64,000 bases of DNA from NCBI GenBank assembly GCA_003612285.1, contig RAYE01000003.1, positions 1 to 64,000 on the forward strand, in the 5' to 3' direction. The translations under genes and the position numbers were made by a program. This DNA is from a bacterium D16-51 (GTDB taxonomy: Bacteria; Bacillota; Clostridia; Lachnospirales; Lachnospiraceae). Shown in pieces: positions 14,284 to 23,212 of the stretch; position 1 is the first letter of the stretch, and every line of letters starts with the position of its first letter. Under the pieces are notes generated by a model, which was not told where the DNA came from, made no database searches, and was given only the letters and a program-made list of their open reading frames with translations.

Positions 14284-16371
14284 ATGTCATACAAATCATA
14301 TTCGATGGAGCTTGCAGGCAGGACATTGACGATTGATGTCGGACGGGTAGCAAAGCAGGCAAATGGCGCTGTATTAATGCATTACGGCGACACGACGGTA
14401 CTTTCAACAGCAACAGCTTCCGAGAAGCCAAGGGAAGGGATTGATTTCTTCCCGCTTTCGGTAGAGTTTGAGGAAAAGATGTATTCGGTTGGGAAAATAC
14501 CGGGAGGATTTAACAAAAGGGAAGGGAAGGCGTCTGAGAATGCAGTTTTGACTGCGCGTGTGATTGACCGTCCGATGCGCCCGCTGTTTCCGAAAGATTA
14601 CCGCAACGACTGTTCTTTAAATAATCTGGTGCTTTCCGTGGATCCGGAATGCAGGCCGGAACTTGTTGCCATGCTTGGTTCTGCGATTGCAACAAGCATA
14701 TCTGATATTCCATTTGACGGGCCATGCGCTACGACGCAGATGGGGATTGTGGATGGTGAGTTTGTTGTAAACCCGAACCAGGAACAGTGGGATCATGGCG
14801 ATTTGCGCCTGACAGTCGCTTCAACCAGGGAAAAGGTAATTATGATTGAAGCGGGGGCAAATGAAATCCCGGAAGATAAAATGTTAGATGCTATTTACCG
14901 CTGCCATGAGGTAAACCAGTCTGTGATTTCTTTTATTGATACAATTGTTGCAGAGGCTGGCAGGCCAAAGCACGAGTATACAAGCTGCGCTATTCCAGAG
15001 GAGATGTTTGAAGCCATCAAAGAGGTTGTTCCTCCTGCTGAGATGGAAGAGGCTGTTTTTTCTGATGACAAGCAGACAAGGGAAGAAAATGTCCGTAAGG
15101 TGACAGAAAAGCTTGCAGAGGCATTTGAAGAAAAAGAAGACTGGCTTGAGATTTTAGATGAGGCTGTTTACCAGTACCAGAAAAAGACAGTCCGGAAGAT
15201 GATTTTAAAAGACCATAAGCGCCCGGATGGCCGTGAGATTACACAAATCCGCCCGCTGGCCGCAGAAGTGGATTTGATTCCAAGGGTACATGGTTCAGCG
15301 ATGTTTACACGTGGGCAGACGCAGATTTGTACGATTACAACTTTGGCGCCGCTTTCAGAGCAGCAGAAGGTGGACGGCCTGGATGTGAATAAGACGGCAA
15401 AGCGGTATATGCACCATTACAATTTCCCTTCCTATTCTGTTGGGGAGACAAAGCCAAGCCGTGGTCCGGGAAGGCGTGAGATAGGGCATGGGGCTTTGGC
15501 TGAGCGGGCATTGATTCCAGTTCTTCCGAGTGAAGAGGAATTTCCGTATGCAATCCGTACCGTATCAGAGACATTTGAGTCAAATGGTTCTACTTCCCAG
15601 GCAAGTATCTGTGCATCAACGATGTCTCTGATGGCAGCAGGCGTTCCGATTAAGAAGCCGGTTGCCGGGATTTCCTGTGGGCTTGTGACAGGGGAAACAG
15701 ATGATGATTATCTTGTGCTGACGGATATCCAGGGGCTGGAAGATTTCTTTGGCGATATGGATTTTAAAGTGGCAGGTACAAAGGATGGCATTACGGCAAT
15801 CCAGATGGATATTAAGATTCATGGGCTGACCAGGCCGATTGTGGAGGAAGCAATCCGCCGGACAAGGGAGGCTAGGATGTATATCTTAGATGAGGTGATG
15901 CTTCCGGCTATCGGTGAGCCAAGGAAAGAGGTTGGCAGGTATGCCCCTAAGATTATCCAGATGCAGATTGACCCGCAGAAGATTGGCGATGTGGTTGGAC
16001 AGCGTGGGAAAACAATTAATACATTGATTGAGCGTACAAATGTAAGGATTGATATTACAGATGAGGGCGCAGTTTCTATTTGTGGGGAGGACCAGGAGAA
16101 AATGCAGGAAGCGGTCCGCCTGATTGAGATTATTACAACCGATTTTTATGAGGGTCAGATTTTGGAAGGAACGGTAATCAATATTAAAGAATTTGGTGCG
16201 TTTATTGAATTTGCCCCAGGAAAAGAGGGAATGGTCCATATCTCTAAAATTGCAAATGAAAGAATTAACCGTATTGAGGATGTGCTGACATTGGGAGATC
16301 ATGTAAAAGTGGTTTGCCTTGGCAAGGATAAAATGGGCAGGATGAGTTTTAGTATTAAGGATGCAAAGTAA
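14284..16371 (+). CDS. pnp: Polyribonucleotide nucleotidyltransferase (PNPase)
   Basis: A 695-residue enzyme that degrades RNA 3' to 5' with phosphate, and polymerises NDPs in reverse. It shows the full order: first RNase PH domain, helical domain, second RNase PH domain with PGRREIGHGALAERAL near residues 395-410, then KH (GDVVGQRGKTINTLIERT) and S1 (GTVINIKEFGAFIEFAPGKEGMVHISKI). Length is normal. ATG 14284 is chosen because GGAAAGGAGTT lies just upstream; a longer in-frame extension has no such support. The gene usually adjacent, rpsO, is absent: the upstream DNA is mobile. A terminator follows at 16408. Confidence 0.98.
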   Translation: MSYKSYSMELAGRTLTIDVGRVAKQANGAVLMHYGDTTVLSTATASEKPREGIDFFPLSVEFEEKMYSVGKIPGGFNKREGKASENAVLTARVIDRPMRPLFPKDYRNDCSLNNLVLSVDPECRPELVAMLGSAIATSISDIPFDGPCATTQMGIVDGEFVVNPNQEQWDHGDLRLTVASTREKVIMIEAGANEIPEDKMLDAIYRCHEVNQSVISFIDTIVAEAGRPKHEYTSCAIPEEMFEAIKEVVPPAEMEEAVFSDDKQTREENVRKVTEKLAEAFEEKEDWLEILDEAVYQYQKKTVRKMILKDHKRPDGREITQIRPLAAEVDLIPRVHGSAMFTRGQTQICTITTLAPLSEQQKVDGLDVNKTAKRYMHHYNFPSYSVGETKPSRGPGRREIGHGALAERALIPVLPSEEEFPYAIRTVSETFESNGSTSQASICASTMSLMAAGVPIKKPVAGISCGLVTGETDDDYLVLTDIQGLEDFFGDMDFKVAGTKDGITAIQMDIKIHGLTRPIVEEAIRRTREARMYILDEVMLPAIGEPRKEVGRYAPKIIQMQIDPQKIGDVVGQRGKTINTLIERTNVRIDITDEGAVSICGEDQEKMQEAVRLIEIITTDFYEGQILEGTVINIKEFGAFIEFAPGKEGMVHISKIANERINRIEDVLTLGDHVKVVCLGKDKMGRMSFSIKDAK

Positions 16372-16407
16372 GGAACTGTAAATAAATTAAAGAAATGCTT
16401 TTCAGGA

Positions 16408-16450
16408 AAGGCAGACCATGTTATTATATTAAAGTGGGCTGCCTTTTTTG
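16408..16450 (+). terminator. Terminator of pnp
   Basis: AAAGGCAG (16408-16415) pairs with CTGCCTTT (16440-16447) and is followed by a run of T. It lies about 40 bp after the pnp stop. Confidence 0.75.
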
Positions 16451-16526
16451 GCATTTGTATAATGTTCTATAAGAAATAGATATTGTATATGCCAACAGGG
16501 AAATTAGATGTACTGAAGGAGAATCG

Positions 16527-19244
16527 ATGAAAAAAATTTTGAAAAGCAATTATAAAATGTTTGCAGCGCTTGTTATATGCCTTTTTCTCAGTATTTTTCT
16601 GGCATTAGGGCTGTATGGTTCGTGGGGGCCGGAAGCGGAAGAAGTTATTTTTTCTAAATTAGTTGGAAAAGAATCTGAACTTCATTTGAAGAGTGAAGTA
16701 TATGTAGTGACAATTCCTTCTGTCCAGGATGACTCCATGACTTCTATAGAGGAAAGTAAGATGATCAGCCAGCAAATCAGGGAACTTCGTTATCTGCTGG
16801 AAAAGACGTTTGTTTCGGCGCAGGGGGTCTATCTGCTGGATAATGAGCTTTTTTCCCTGCCGGCAAATGAACGCAGGCTTTTGCCGGTATTCCGTAAGTC
16901 AGAAAATGTTTTTTGGCATTTTAATTCCCGGAATATCAGCTATTATCATGAAGATGATAATTGTGGGCAGGTTAAGTTTGTTGACAAATCCTATGCCGGG
17001 GAACGTTATTTTGAAGTGCTTGGCATGGGGAAGTATGACAGGCATTTCCTTCCATATTATATGATGACGATGGGCGGAGGAACAGTGGAGTACGATAAAG
17101 CGGGACAGCGTTACCGGATAAAAGATAAGTCGGGGAAGAAGAGTACATTATATGCAATGGAGAATGGTGCAGTACGTCTTCATTCAACTTCCAAATACAA
17201 TGTTTCTTATTCGGCGCTGGATGCTATATATGAAGAAGCAGTACGCGATAATAATCCAGGGAAATATAAGGATGCGGTTATTTTTATCCAAAGTAAAAAC
17301 CATCTGTCTGATTATGTAGAGGGAGGAAGCCGGACACGTGATTTGGCAGACTATTATATAGATGTTTTGGGTACGATACAGAATGAAGCAACCATTCCAT
17401 TTCCAGGCATACAGGCAAGGCTTTGCCTGATTGTTTTTGGAGTGCTTATTATTGGGCTTGCTGTGATTTTTTTACGGGCATGGATAAGCGGGATTGTGTA
17501 TTTATGTGAAATAACATGTATGTTTTTTGCAAATCTTTTATTTTTGCAGCATAAGACATTGTACCTGCCGCTAATGGATTTTTTTGTAGTTGTTACAGCG
17601 ATGTTTGCCGTACTTTTATGCCTGAAACGGCTTTTAAACAGGATGGATGCAAAGAACCTGCCAATTGATGCGGTAATCCGTTTTACAAATACGATTGTAA
17701 GTATTGAACATTCTGTTTCTTATTCAGAATATCTTATGAAAAACAGAAATGAAATAGAAGAGGATATTTCGGCTTCCCTGCTTTTGCCGGTGATGGACAA
17801 AGAATCATTCCTGCTGAAAGAACTTGCTTCGGAGAACTATGGGAATAAGCGGTTTGTAGAAACAGAATTTTGGGGAAATACTGACAATGCAGGCAGCACA
17901 TCGGTTATGCAGGTGCGGTCAGGGTTGTTTCCGGGACAGAAATATCTTGCTTTTGTACCCCTCCCGGTATTTGATGTGGAATCTGAGCTGACAACATATA
18001 CGGTAATAGGCTTAAAGAAAAAGTTAAAGCCGCAGAAGGCTTCCTATATTTCAATGATGCTTTTTTCTATGTATATATATTTTAAAGCCCAGCATGAAAG
18101 AGGGGAGCACCAAAGGATGTATTTTTCCATGCTTTCTCTGATGATTTCTGTAATTGACGCAAAAGATCCGGTTACCGCGGGGCATTCACAGCGCGTTGCA
18201 AGTATTTCTAAAGATATTGGGATTTGGCTGGATTTAAGCAAAAGTGAGCAGTTTGACTTGGAGTTTACTGCCCTGCTCCATGATATTGGGAAGATTGGCG
18301 TATCAGATTATGTGCTAAACAAGCAGAGTGTATATACAAAAAGTGATTTTGAGCAGATGAAATACCATACAATCCGGGGAGCAGAAATGTTATCTGAGGT
18401 AGGAATCAGCGAGGAGATTATTGACGGCGTCCGCCACCATCATGAGCGGACTGATGGGAAAGGCTATCCGGATGGGCTGAAGGGGGATGAACTGCATCTT
18501 TTTGCAAAAATTATAAAAATTGCTGATGTTTTTGATGCGCTGACGAGTAAACGGCAATATAAGGACGCCTGGGAAATAGACAGGGCATTAACCATTATTT
18601 ACCAGGGAAGGGGAACGGAGTTTGACACGGAGATTGCCAATGTTTTTATCAAACATATGGCGTCGCCAGGCTGGATACCTCCGGTGGATGAAAAGGCTGC
18701 GGGGAAAAAGCGGAATCCAAATACAGATAAAGCGGTGAAAATCGTACAGGATTTCTATGAAAAATATAAGGAATACCTTTCGATTGAATACCCGATTCCA
18801 AGTAAGATGGCGTCGGAAATTGACTTTTTGAGGAAAAACGGCTTTATGCAGTATGACTGGGGCGAGACATTTGATAATTCGGTTTTCCTCGAAGAGAAGC
18901 CGATGATACTGGCTTATGAGAAAAATACAAAGAGCCTGATTTTTGGGCAGAACAGTAAGGGGAACGGGGTACATAGCATCTATTATTACTTCTTCAAGGG
19001 TTTTGTGAATATGGGGATTTATCTGCTGGAGCCGTCAGGGACAAAGGCGGTGCTGGAAAAGCTGGAAAATGCCTATGGGGAGCCGGTTATTATAGATGAG
19101 CAGATGATGGCATACGAAACTATGAAGATGCGTATTATATTTTACCATACAATTGATGACAAGTGCCTTCTGTTCTATACCTCGGATTATATGTGTTCTA
19201 ATTATATTTTTGGGAAAAAAGAAACAGATAAAAAGGAGATCTAG
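16527..19244 (+). CDS. Membrane HD-GYP phosphodiesterase with extracytoplasmic sensor domain
   Basis: A 905-residue signalling protein. One membrane segment is at about 12-30. An extracytoplasmic domain (31-290) follows and may be CHASE2-like, because three membrane segments come directly after it (about 295-365). A GAF-like region with little sequence signature precedes the HD-GYP domain (about 545-710), whose motifs HDIGKIG (H585-D586), HHHE (637-640) and DGKGYP are intact. HD-GYP enzymes hydrolyse cyclic di-GMP. A further C-terminal domain of about 180 residues is unknown to me. The start follows GGAGAATCG. No GGDEF domain is present, so the protein should only degrade the messenger. Confidence 0.9.
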   Translation: MKKILKSNYKMFAALVICLFLSIFLALGLYGSWGPEAEEVIFSKLVGKESELHLKSEVYVVTIPSVQDDSMTSIEESKMISQQIRELRYLLEKTFVSAQGVYLLDNELFSLPANERRLLPVFRKSENVFWHFNSRNISYYHEDDNCGQVKFVDKSYAGERYFEVLGMGKYDRHFLPYYMMTMGGGTVEYDKAGQRYRIKDKSGKKSTLYAMENGAVRLHSTSKYNVSYSALDAIYEEAVRDNNPGKYKDAVIFIQSKNHLSDYVEGGSRTRDLADYYIDVLGTIQNEATIPFPGIQARLCLIVFGVLIIGLAVIFLRAWISGIVYLCEITCMFFANLLFLQHKTLYLPLMDFFVVVTAMFAVLLCLKRLLNRMDAKNLPIDAVIRFTNTIVSIEHSVSYSEYLMKNRNEIEEDISASLLLPVMDKESFLLKELASENYGNKRFVETEFWGNTDNAGSTSVMQVRSGLFPGQKYLAFVPLPVFDVESELTTYTVIGLKKKLKPQKASYISMMLFSMYIYFKAQHERGEHQRMYFSMLSLMISVIDAKDPVTAGHSQRVASISKDIGIWLDLSKSEQFDLEFTALLHDIGKIGVSDYVLNKQSVYTKSDFEQMKYHTIRGAEMLSEVGISEEIIDGVRHHHERTDGKGYPDGLKGDELHLFAKIIKIADVFDALTSKRQYKDAWEIDRALTIIYQGRGTEFDTEIANVFIKHMASPGWIPPVDEKAAGKKRNPNTDKAVKIVQDFYEKYKEYLSIEYPIPSKMASEIDFLRKNGFMQYDWGETFDNSVFLEEKPMILAYEKNTKSLIFGQNSKGNGVHSIYYYFFKGFVNMGIYLLEPSGTKAVLEKLENAYGEPVIIDEQMMAYETMKMRIIFYHTIDDKCLLFYTSDYMCSNYIFGKKETDKKEI

Positions 19245-19257
19245 GAAAGGGGGAAAA

Positions 19258-19749
19258 ATGGGGACAAGGAAAACAGCACAGATTGGCATGCTTGTGGCAG
19301 TGGCATTTGTGCTGGGGTATGTGGAGTCGCTTTTGCCAATTTCCTTTGGGATACCGGGGATTAAGCTTGGCCTTTCTAATATTGTGGTGCTGCTCTGTCT
19401 GTATGAGGGGACGGCCAAAGAGGCGTTTGGGATTGCGCTTGTCCGTATTGTGTTAAGCGGGCTGACTTTTGGGAACTTTTCAACTATGATTTACAGCCTT
19501 GCAGGGGGAATGCTTAGTTTTCTGGTAATGTTTTTGTTGAAAAAAAGCAATGGTTTTTCAGTTTATGGGGTGAGCATTGCCGGCGGGGTTTCACATAATA
19601 TTGGGCAGATTGCTGTTGCAGCGCTTGTTTTGCAGACAGGCCTTTTGATATCCTATCTGCCAGTTCTGCTGGCTGCAGGATGCATTGCCGGGGCATGTAT
19701 TGGGTTTATAGGGGGAATCCTTACAAAGCGCCTGCATGGGCTGTTTTAG
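19258..19749 (+). CDS. Gx transporter family / heptaprenyl diphosphate synthase component I-like membrane protein
   Basis: A 163-residue protein with about five membrane segments and the family's ESLLPISFGIPGIKLGLSN signature at residues 23-41, plus GGVSHNIGQI further on. It belongs to the group annotated as heptaprenyl diphosphate synthase subunit I or Gx transporters, related to ECF substrate-binding (S) components. The substrate is not known. ATG 19258 follows GAAAGGGGG, 13 bp after the HD-GYP stop, so the two may be co-transcribed. Confidence 0.85.
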   Translation: MGTRKTAQIGMLVAVAFVLGYVESLLPISFGIPGIKLGLSNIVVLLCLYEGTAKEAFGIALVRIVLSGLTFGNFSTMIYSLAGGMLSFLVMFLLKKSNGFSVYGVSIAGGVSHNIGQIAVAALVLQTGLLISYLPVLLAAGCIAGACIGFIGGILTKRLHGLF

Positions 19750-19857
19750 AGCGTGTTTGAAAATTCTTTCATTGCGTATAATTTTAGGGCTGCTGTACAA
19801 ACTATTTCCTATAGCATGTTTATAATGAAAAGCAGCATGGGAAGGAGCAGTTGGCAG

Positions 19858-20517
19858 ATGGTTGAGGAAGATATTAAAGAATATGGGATTACTGTGTTAA
19901 AAAGCAGGCAGGAGGGGCACAGTATCTGGATGATTTCGATAATTGGGGAAGTGGAAGGGCATGAAACGGCTCAGGAACGTGTAAAAACAACAAAATATGA
20001 GCATCTTTTGCCAATTCTGACGAAGATTGAGGAGACGGAGGAAATTGACGGGGTGCTTTTTCTGATTAATACAGTGGGAGGCGATGTGTCGTGCGGGCTG
20101 GCGCTTGCGGAGTTTATCGCTTCCCTTAGTAAACCGACGGTTGCATTGGTGATTGGGGACAGCCATTCGATTGGCGTTCCACTTTCTGTTGCGGCAGATT
20201 ATACAGTGATTGCGCCAAGCGCAACAGTTATTATCCATCCGGTGCGGATGAATGGCCCTGTCCTGGGTGCGCCGCAGACATATGAATATTTTCATCTGAT
20301 TCAGGAGCGGATTACGCAGTTTATCGCAAAACATTCTTCTGTGTCAAAAGAACAGCTCCAGGAATGGATGGTGGCTCCGGGGATTTTAAGCCGTGACCTC
20401 GGGACAATTTTCGTAGGGGAAGAGGCGGTAAAGGCTGGATTGTACCAGCAGGTAGGCGGGATACGGGAAGCGCTTGGAGTCCTCCATGAGTATTGTCTGC
20501 AGAGTAAGGAACGGTAA
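19858..20517 (+). CDS. tepA: TepA-like ClpP-family protease
   Basis: A 219-residue protein of the ClpP/crotonase fold. GDSHSIGVP (S104 as probable nucleophile) and IIHPVRMNG (H127) are the TepA signature, differing from ClpP by the SHS in place of AAS. In Bacillus, TepA-type proteins were linked to protein export, and the gene lies near spoIIIE; here ftsK is four genes downstream. No signal peptide is visible. ATG 19858 is chosen because AAGGAGC lies 9 bp upstream; in-frame upstream starts give a longer N-terminus without family support. Confidence 0.85.
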   Translation: MVEEDIKEYGITVLKSRQEGHSIWMISIIGEVEGHETAQERVKTTKYEHLLPILTKIEETEEIDGVLFLINTVGGDVSCGLALAEFIASLSKPTVALVIGDSHSIGVPLSVAADYTVIAPSATVIIHPVRMNGPVLGAPQTYEYFHLIQERITQFIAKHSSVSKEQLQEWMVAPGILSRDLGTIFVGEEAVKAGLYQQVGGIREALGVLHEYCLQSKER

Positions 20518-20668
20518 AATATTTTAAAATGGCTCTTTTTCTCTGGCGGTATTTGTATTACAATGTTACTGTTAAAAATGTTAAGGGACTGTAGAATAAT
20601 AAGTGATACAGTTCCTAAGTACAGGGTGACAGCAGTGCGTATGAGTGCTGCCGCCAGAAGGAGGAGTT

Positions 20669-22210
20669 ATGTTAAAACCAGCACCAGTATTTTCAAATCA
20701 TATGGTATTACAGAGGAACAAAAGGATTGCAGTATGGGGAAAGGCAGACCAGGGGAAGGTTACGGTTTCCATGAATGGATGTGCAGTTTCAGCAGAAGGG
20801 AAGGAAGGGAGATTTTTCGCAGAGCTTCCGCCAATGGCAGAAGGGGGTCCGTACTGCATGGAAATAACGGATGGGACAGAGAAGGTTATATTTGAGGATG
20901 TAATGGTGGGTGAAGTCTGGCTTGCCGGCGGACAGTCCAATATGGAGCTGGAGCTTCAGAACAGTTTTGAAGGGGAAAAGGAGCTGGGAAGGATACAGTC
21001 ATCAAATGTCCGTTATTATTATGTCCCAAAGGTGGGTTATTTTTGCGATGAACTTATAGAAGCAGAGGAAAAGAGTACATGGGAGCGTGCAGGGAAGGAG
21101 GCGGCAGCAAAGTGGTCTGCAGTAGCGTACCATTTTGCGAAAGAGGTCTCTGAAAAGCTTGGCGTGACGGTTGGGGTTATCGGCTGCAACTGGGGAGGGA
21201 CTTCGGCTTCGTGCTGGATAGGCCGCAGGATGATGGAGCAGAATAAGGTGATTTCTTCCTATATAGAAGAATATGATAAAATAGTAGAAAACCAGGATTT
21301 GGAAGAATATATCAAAGAACGTGAGGAATATATTGTATACCAGGCAGAATTTGACAAAAATTTATCACACTATTACCAGACATGCGAACACCCGACATGG
21401 GATGAGGCAATTAGCCTTTTTGGGGAGAATAAATATCCTGGGCCGATGGGGCCGTATTCAGAATACCGCCCGTCAGGTTTATATGAAGTGATGCTTTCCC
21501 GTGTATGTCCATATTCGTTAAGGGGCTTTTTGTATTATCAGGGGGAAGAGGATGACCATAAGCCAGAAACATATTATGAATTGCTTTCCGCGCTGATAAA
21601 GCAGTGGAGGATGGATTGGAAAGAAGATTCCCTGCCATTTCTGCTTGTGCAGCTTCCGATATTCCAAAATGAAGGCGAGGCAGATTATAAGAACTGGCCG
21701 CTTATCCGGGAAGCGCAGATGAGGGCGTATCAGACAATTAAAAATACGGGGATTGCTGTGATCCTGGAACAGGGGGAGTTTGGGAATATCCATCCGACGA
21801 AAAAGGAAACTGTAGGGAAAAGGCTGGCTTTACAGGCATTTTTCCATGTGTATCACATATGCAGCGAAGGGGAGGTTTTCGGCCCGGTATACCGTGATTA
21901 TTTTATTGAGGAAGATAAAATGACGCTGCTTTTTGACCACTGTGATGGAGGGTTTGTCTGTGATGGAAAAGTGCAGGGGTTTGAGCTGGCGGGGAGTGAC
22001 AAAAAGTATTATCCTGCAGATTTTATGATAGACGGAGGGAGGATTATCCTTTCGTCAGACAAGGTCGCTTTGCCGAAATATGCACGTTATTGTTGGACGA
22101 ATTATCAGGAAGTGGCTTTATTTGGGAAAAATGGCATTCCACTTGCGCCGTTCCGTACCAGTTATGAGGATGGGAGCAGGGCAGCAGGGAGCAGGAACCT
22201 GCCTGAATGA
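20669..22210 (+). CDS. Sialate O-acetylesterase-like SGNH hydrolase
   Basis: A 513-residue enzyme of the SASA family, which removes acetyl groups from sialic acids or xylan sugars. Visible are GEVWLAGGQSNMEL with nucleophile S90, the block GVIGCNWGGTSASCW, and FGNIHPTKKETVGKRLA carrying the catalytic Asp/His region. No signal peptide is seen, so it is probably cytoplasmic and acts on imported oligosaccharides. The start follows GGAGGAG. No sugar transport genes are adjacent. Confidence 0.88.
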   Translation: MLKPAPVFSNHMVLQRNKRIAVWGKADQGKVTVSMNGCAVSAEGKEGRFFAELPPMAEGGPYCMEITDGTEKVIFEDVMVGEVWLAGGQSNMELELQNSFEGEKELGRIQSSNVRYYYVPKVGYFCDELIEAEEKSTWERAGKEAAAKWSAVAYHFAKEVSEKLGVTVGVIGCNWGGTSASCWIGRRMMEQNKVISSYIEEYDKIVENQDLEEYIKEREEYIVYQAEFDKNLSHYYQTCEHPTWDEAISLFGENKYPGPMGPYSEYRPSGLYEVMLSRVCPYSLRGFLYYQGEEDDHKPETYYELLSALIKQWRMDWKEDSLPFLLVQLPIFQNEGEADYKNWPLIREAQMRAYQTIKNTGIAVILEQGEFGNIHPTKKETVGKRLALQAFFHVYHICSEGEVFGPVYRDYFIEEDKMTLLFDHCDGGFVCDGKVQGFELAGSDKKYYPADFMIDGGRIILSSDKVALPKYARYCWTNYQEVALFGKNGIPLAPFRTSYEDGSRAAGSRNLPE

Positions 22211-22211
22211 T

Positions 22212-22240
22212 TTGCATTTCTTTCCAAATACGGCTATAAT
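22212..22240 (+). promoter_or_regulatory. uppP promoter
   Basis: TTGCAT (22212-22217), a 17-bp spacer and TATAAT (22235-22240). A small hairpin (GTTAC/GTAAC near 22254-22271) lies in the leader. Confidence 0.65.
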
Positions 22241-22322
22241 AGGTTTGCTGTGGGTTACTGTGAAGGGTAACTTACTATGCGGACGGGTGAGTATGTTTTA
22301 TTAGAATAAAGGGGTGTTAAGT

Positions 22323-23195
22323 ATGCCAATTTGGAAAGCAGTAATACTGGGAGTAATACAGGGGGCGGCGGAATTTCTGCCAATCAGCAGTTCCGGCCAT
22401 TTAGTTATTGTAAAAGAAGTTTTAGGTGTTGATTTAGGAAGCGGCGGCGTGTTTTTTGACGTAATGCTCCATCTGGGTACGCTGCTTGCTATTTTCGTTG
22501 CATTTTGGAAAGATATTAAGCGGCTGATTGTAGAAGGAATACATATTGTAGGGGATGTATTTTATAACATAGGAGTTTTGTTTCGGAAATGTTTTAGGAA
22601 AGAATGCCATTTTAGGAAGGTGGTAAGGAGCTCTTACCGGAAGATGGTTGTCCTGATTTTGGTTTCTACTGTCCCAACAGGACTCCTTGGAATTTTGTTG
22701 TCTGATATGATTAAAATGGCAAATGGGATTGTTCTGGTTCCGGGAATCTGCCTGTTGATTACGGCAATGTTCCTTTTCATTGCTGATTTTGCAGATGAAG
22801 GGACAAAGCGTCCCAAAGAAGCGTCTTATGGGAACGCCTGCTGTGTAGGGCTTGCACAGGGGCTTGCAACGATGCCGGGGATTTCACGCTCCGGCACAAC
22901 AATTACAGCCTGCATTTTGTGTGGTTTTGAAAAACGGTTTGCGGTGAAATATTCGTTTATTATGTCAATTCCGGCGGTGCTTGGGGCAGTTGTCTTAGAA
23001 TTAAAGGATTTTGAGTCGGTTCATTTTTCCAATCAGGATATTACGGCTTGTATTATTGCCACCGTGATTTCTGCCATTGTAGGTTATCTTTCGATCTGTT
23101 TTATGATGCGCCTGATTCGGGGAAAGAAGTATAAATATTTTTCAATTTATTGTATTATAATTGGATTAGTAGCGGTAGGTTATTATTTTATCTAA
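22323..23195 (+). CDS. uppP: Undecaprenyl-diphosphatase (UppP/BacA)
   Basis: A 290-residue polytopic membrane enzyme that dephosphorylates undecaprenyl diphosphate, recycling the lipid carrier for peptidoglycan and teichoic acid or capsule synthesis. Both family motifs are intact: GAAEFLPISSSGHLV at 14-28 and PGISRSGTTI near 187. Loss or excess affects bacitracin resistance in other bacteria. ATG 22323 follows AAGGGGTG. Confidence 0.96.
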   Translation: MPIWKAVILGVIQGAAEFLPISSSGHLVIVKEVLGVDLGSGGVFFDVMLHLGTLLAIFVAFWKDIKRLIVEGIHIVGDVFYNIGVLFRKCFRKECHFRKVVRSSYRKMVVLILVSTVPTGLLGILLSDMIKMANGIVLVPGICLLITAMFLFIADFADEGTKRPKEASYGNACCVGLAQGLATMPGISRSGTTITACILCGFEKRFAVKYSFIMSIPAVLGAVVLELKDFESVHFSNQDITACIIATVISAIVGYLSICFMMRLIRGKKYKYFSIYCIIIGLVAVGYYFI

Positions 23196-23212
23196 TAGGA
23201 GATTATGTGGTT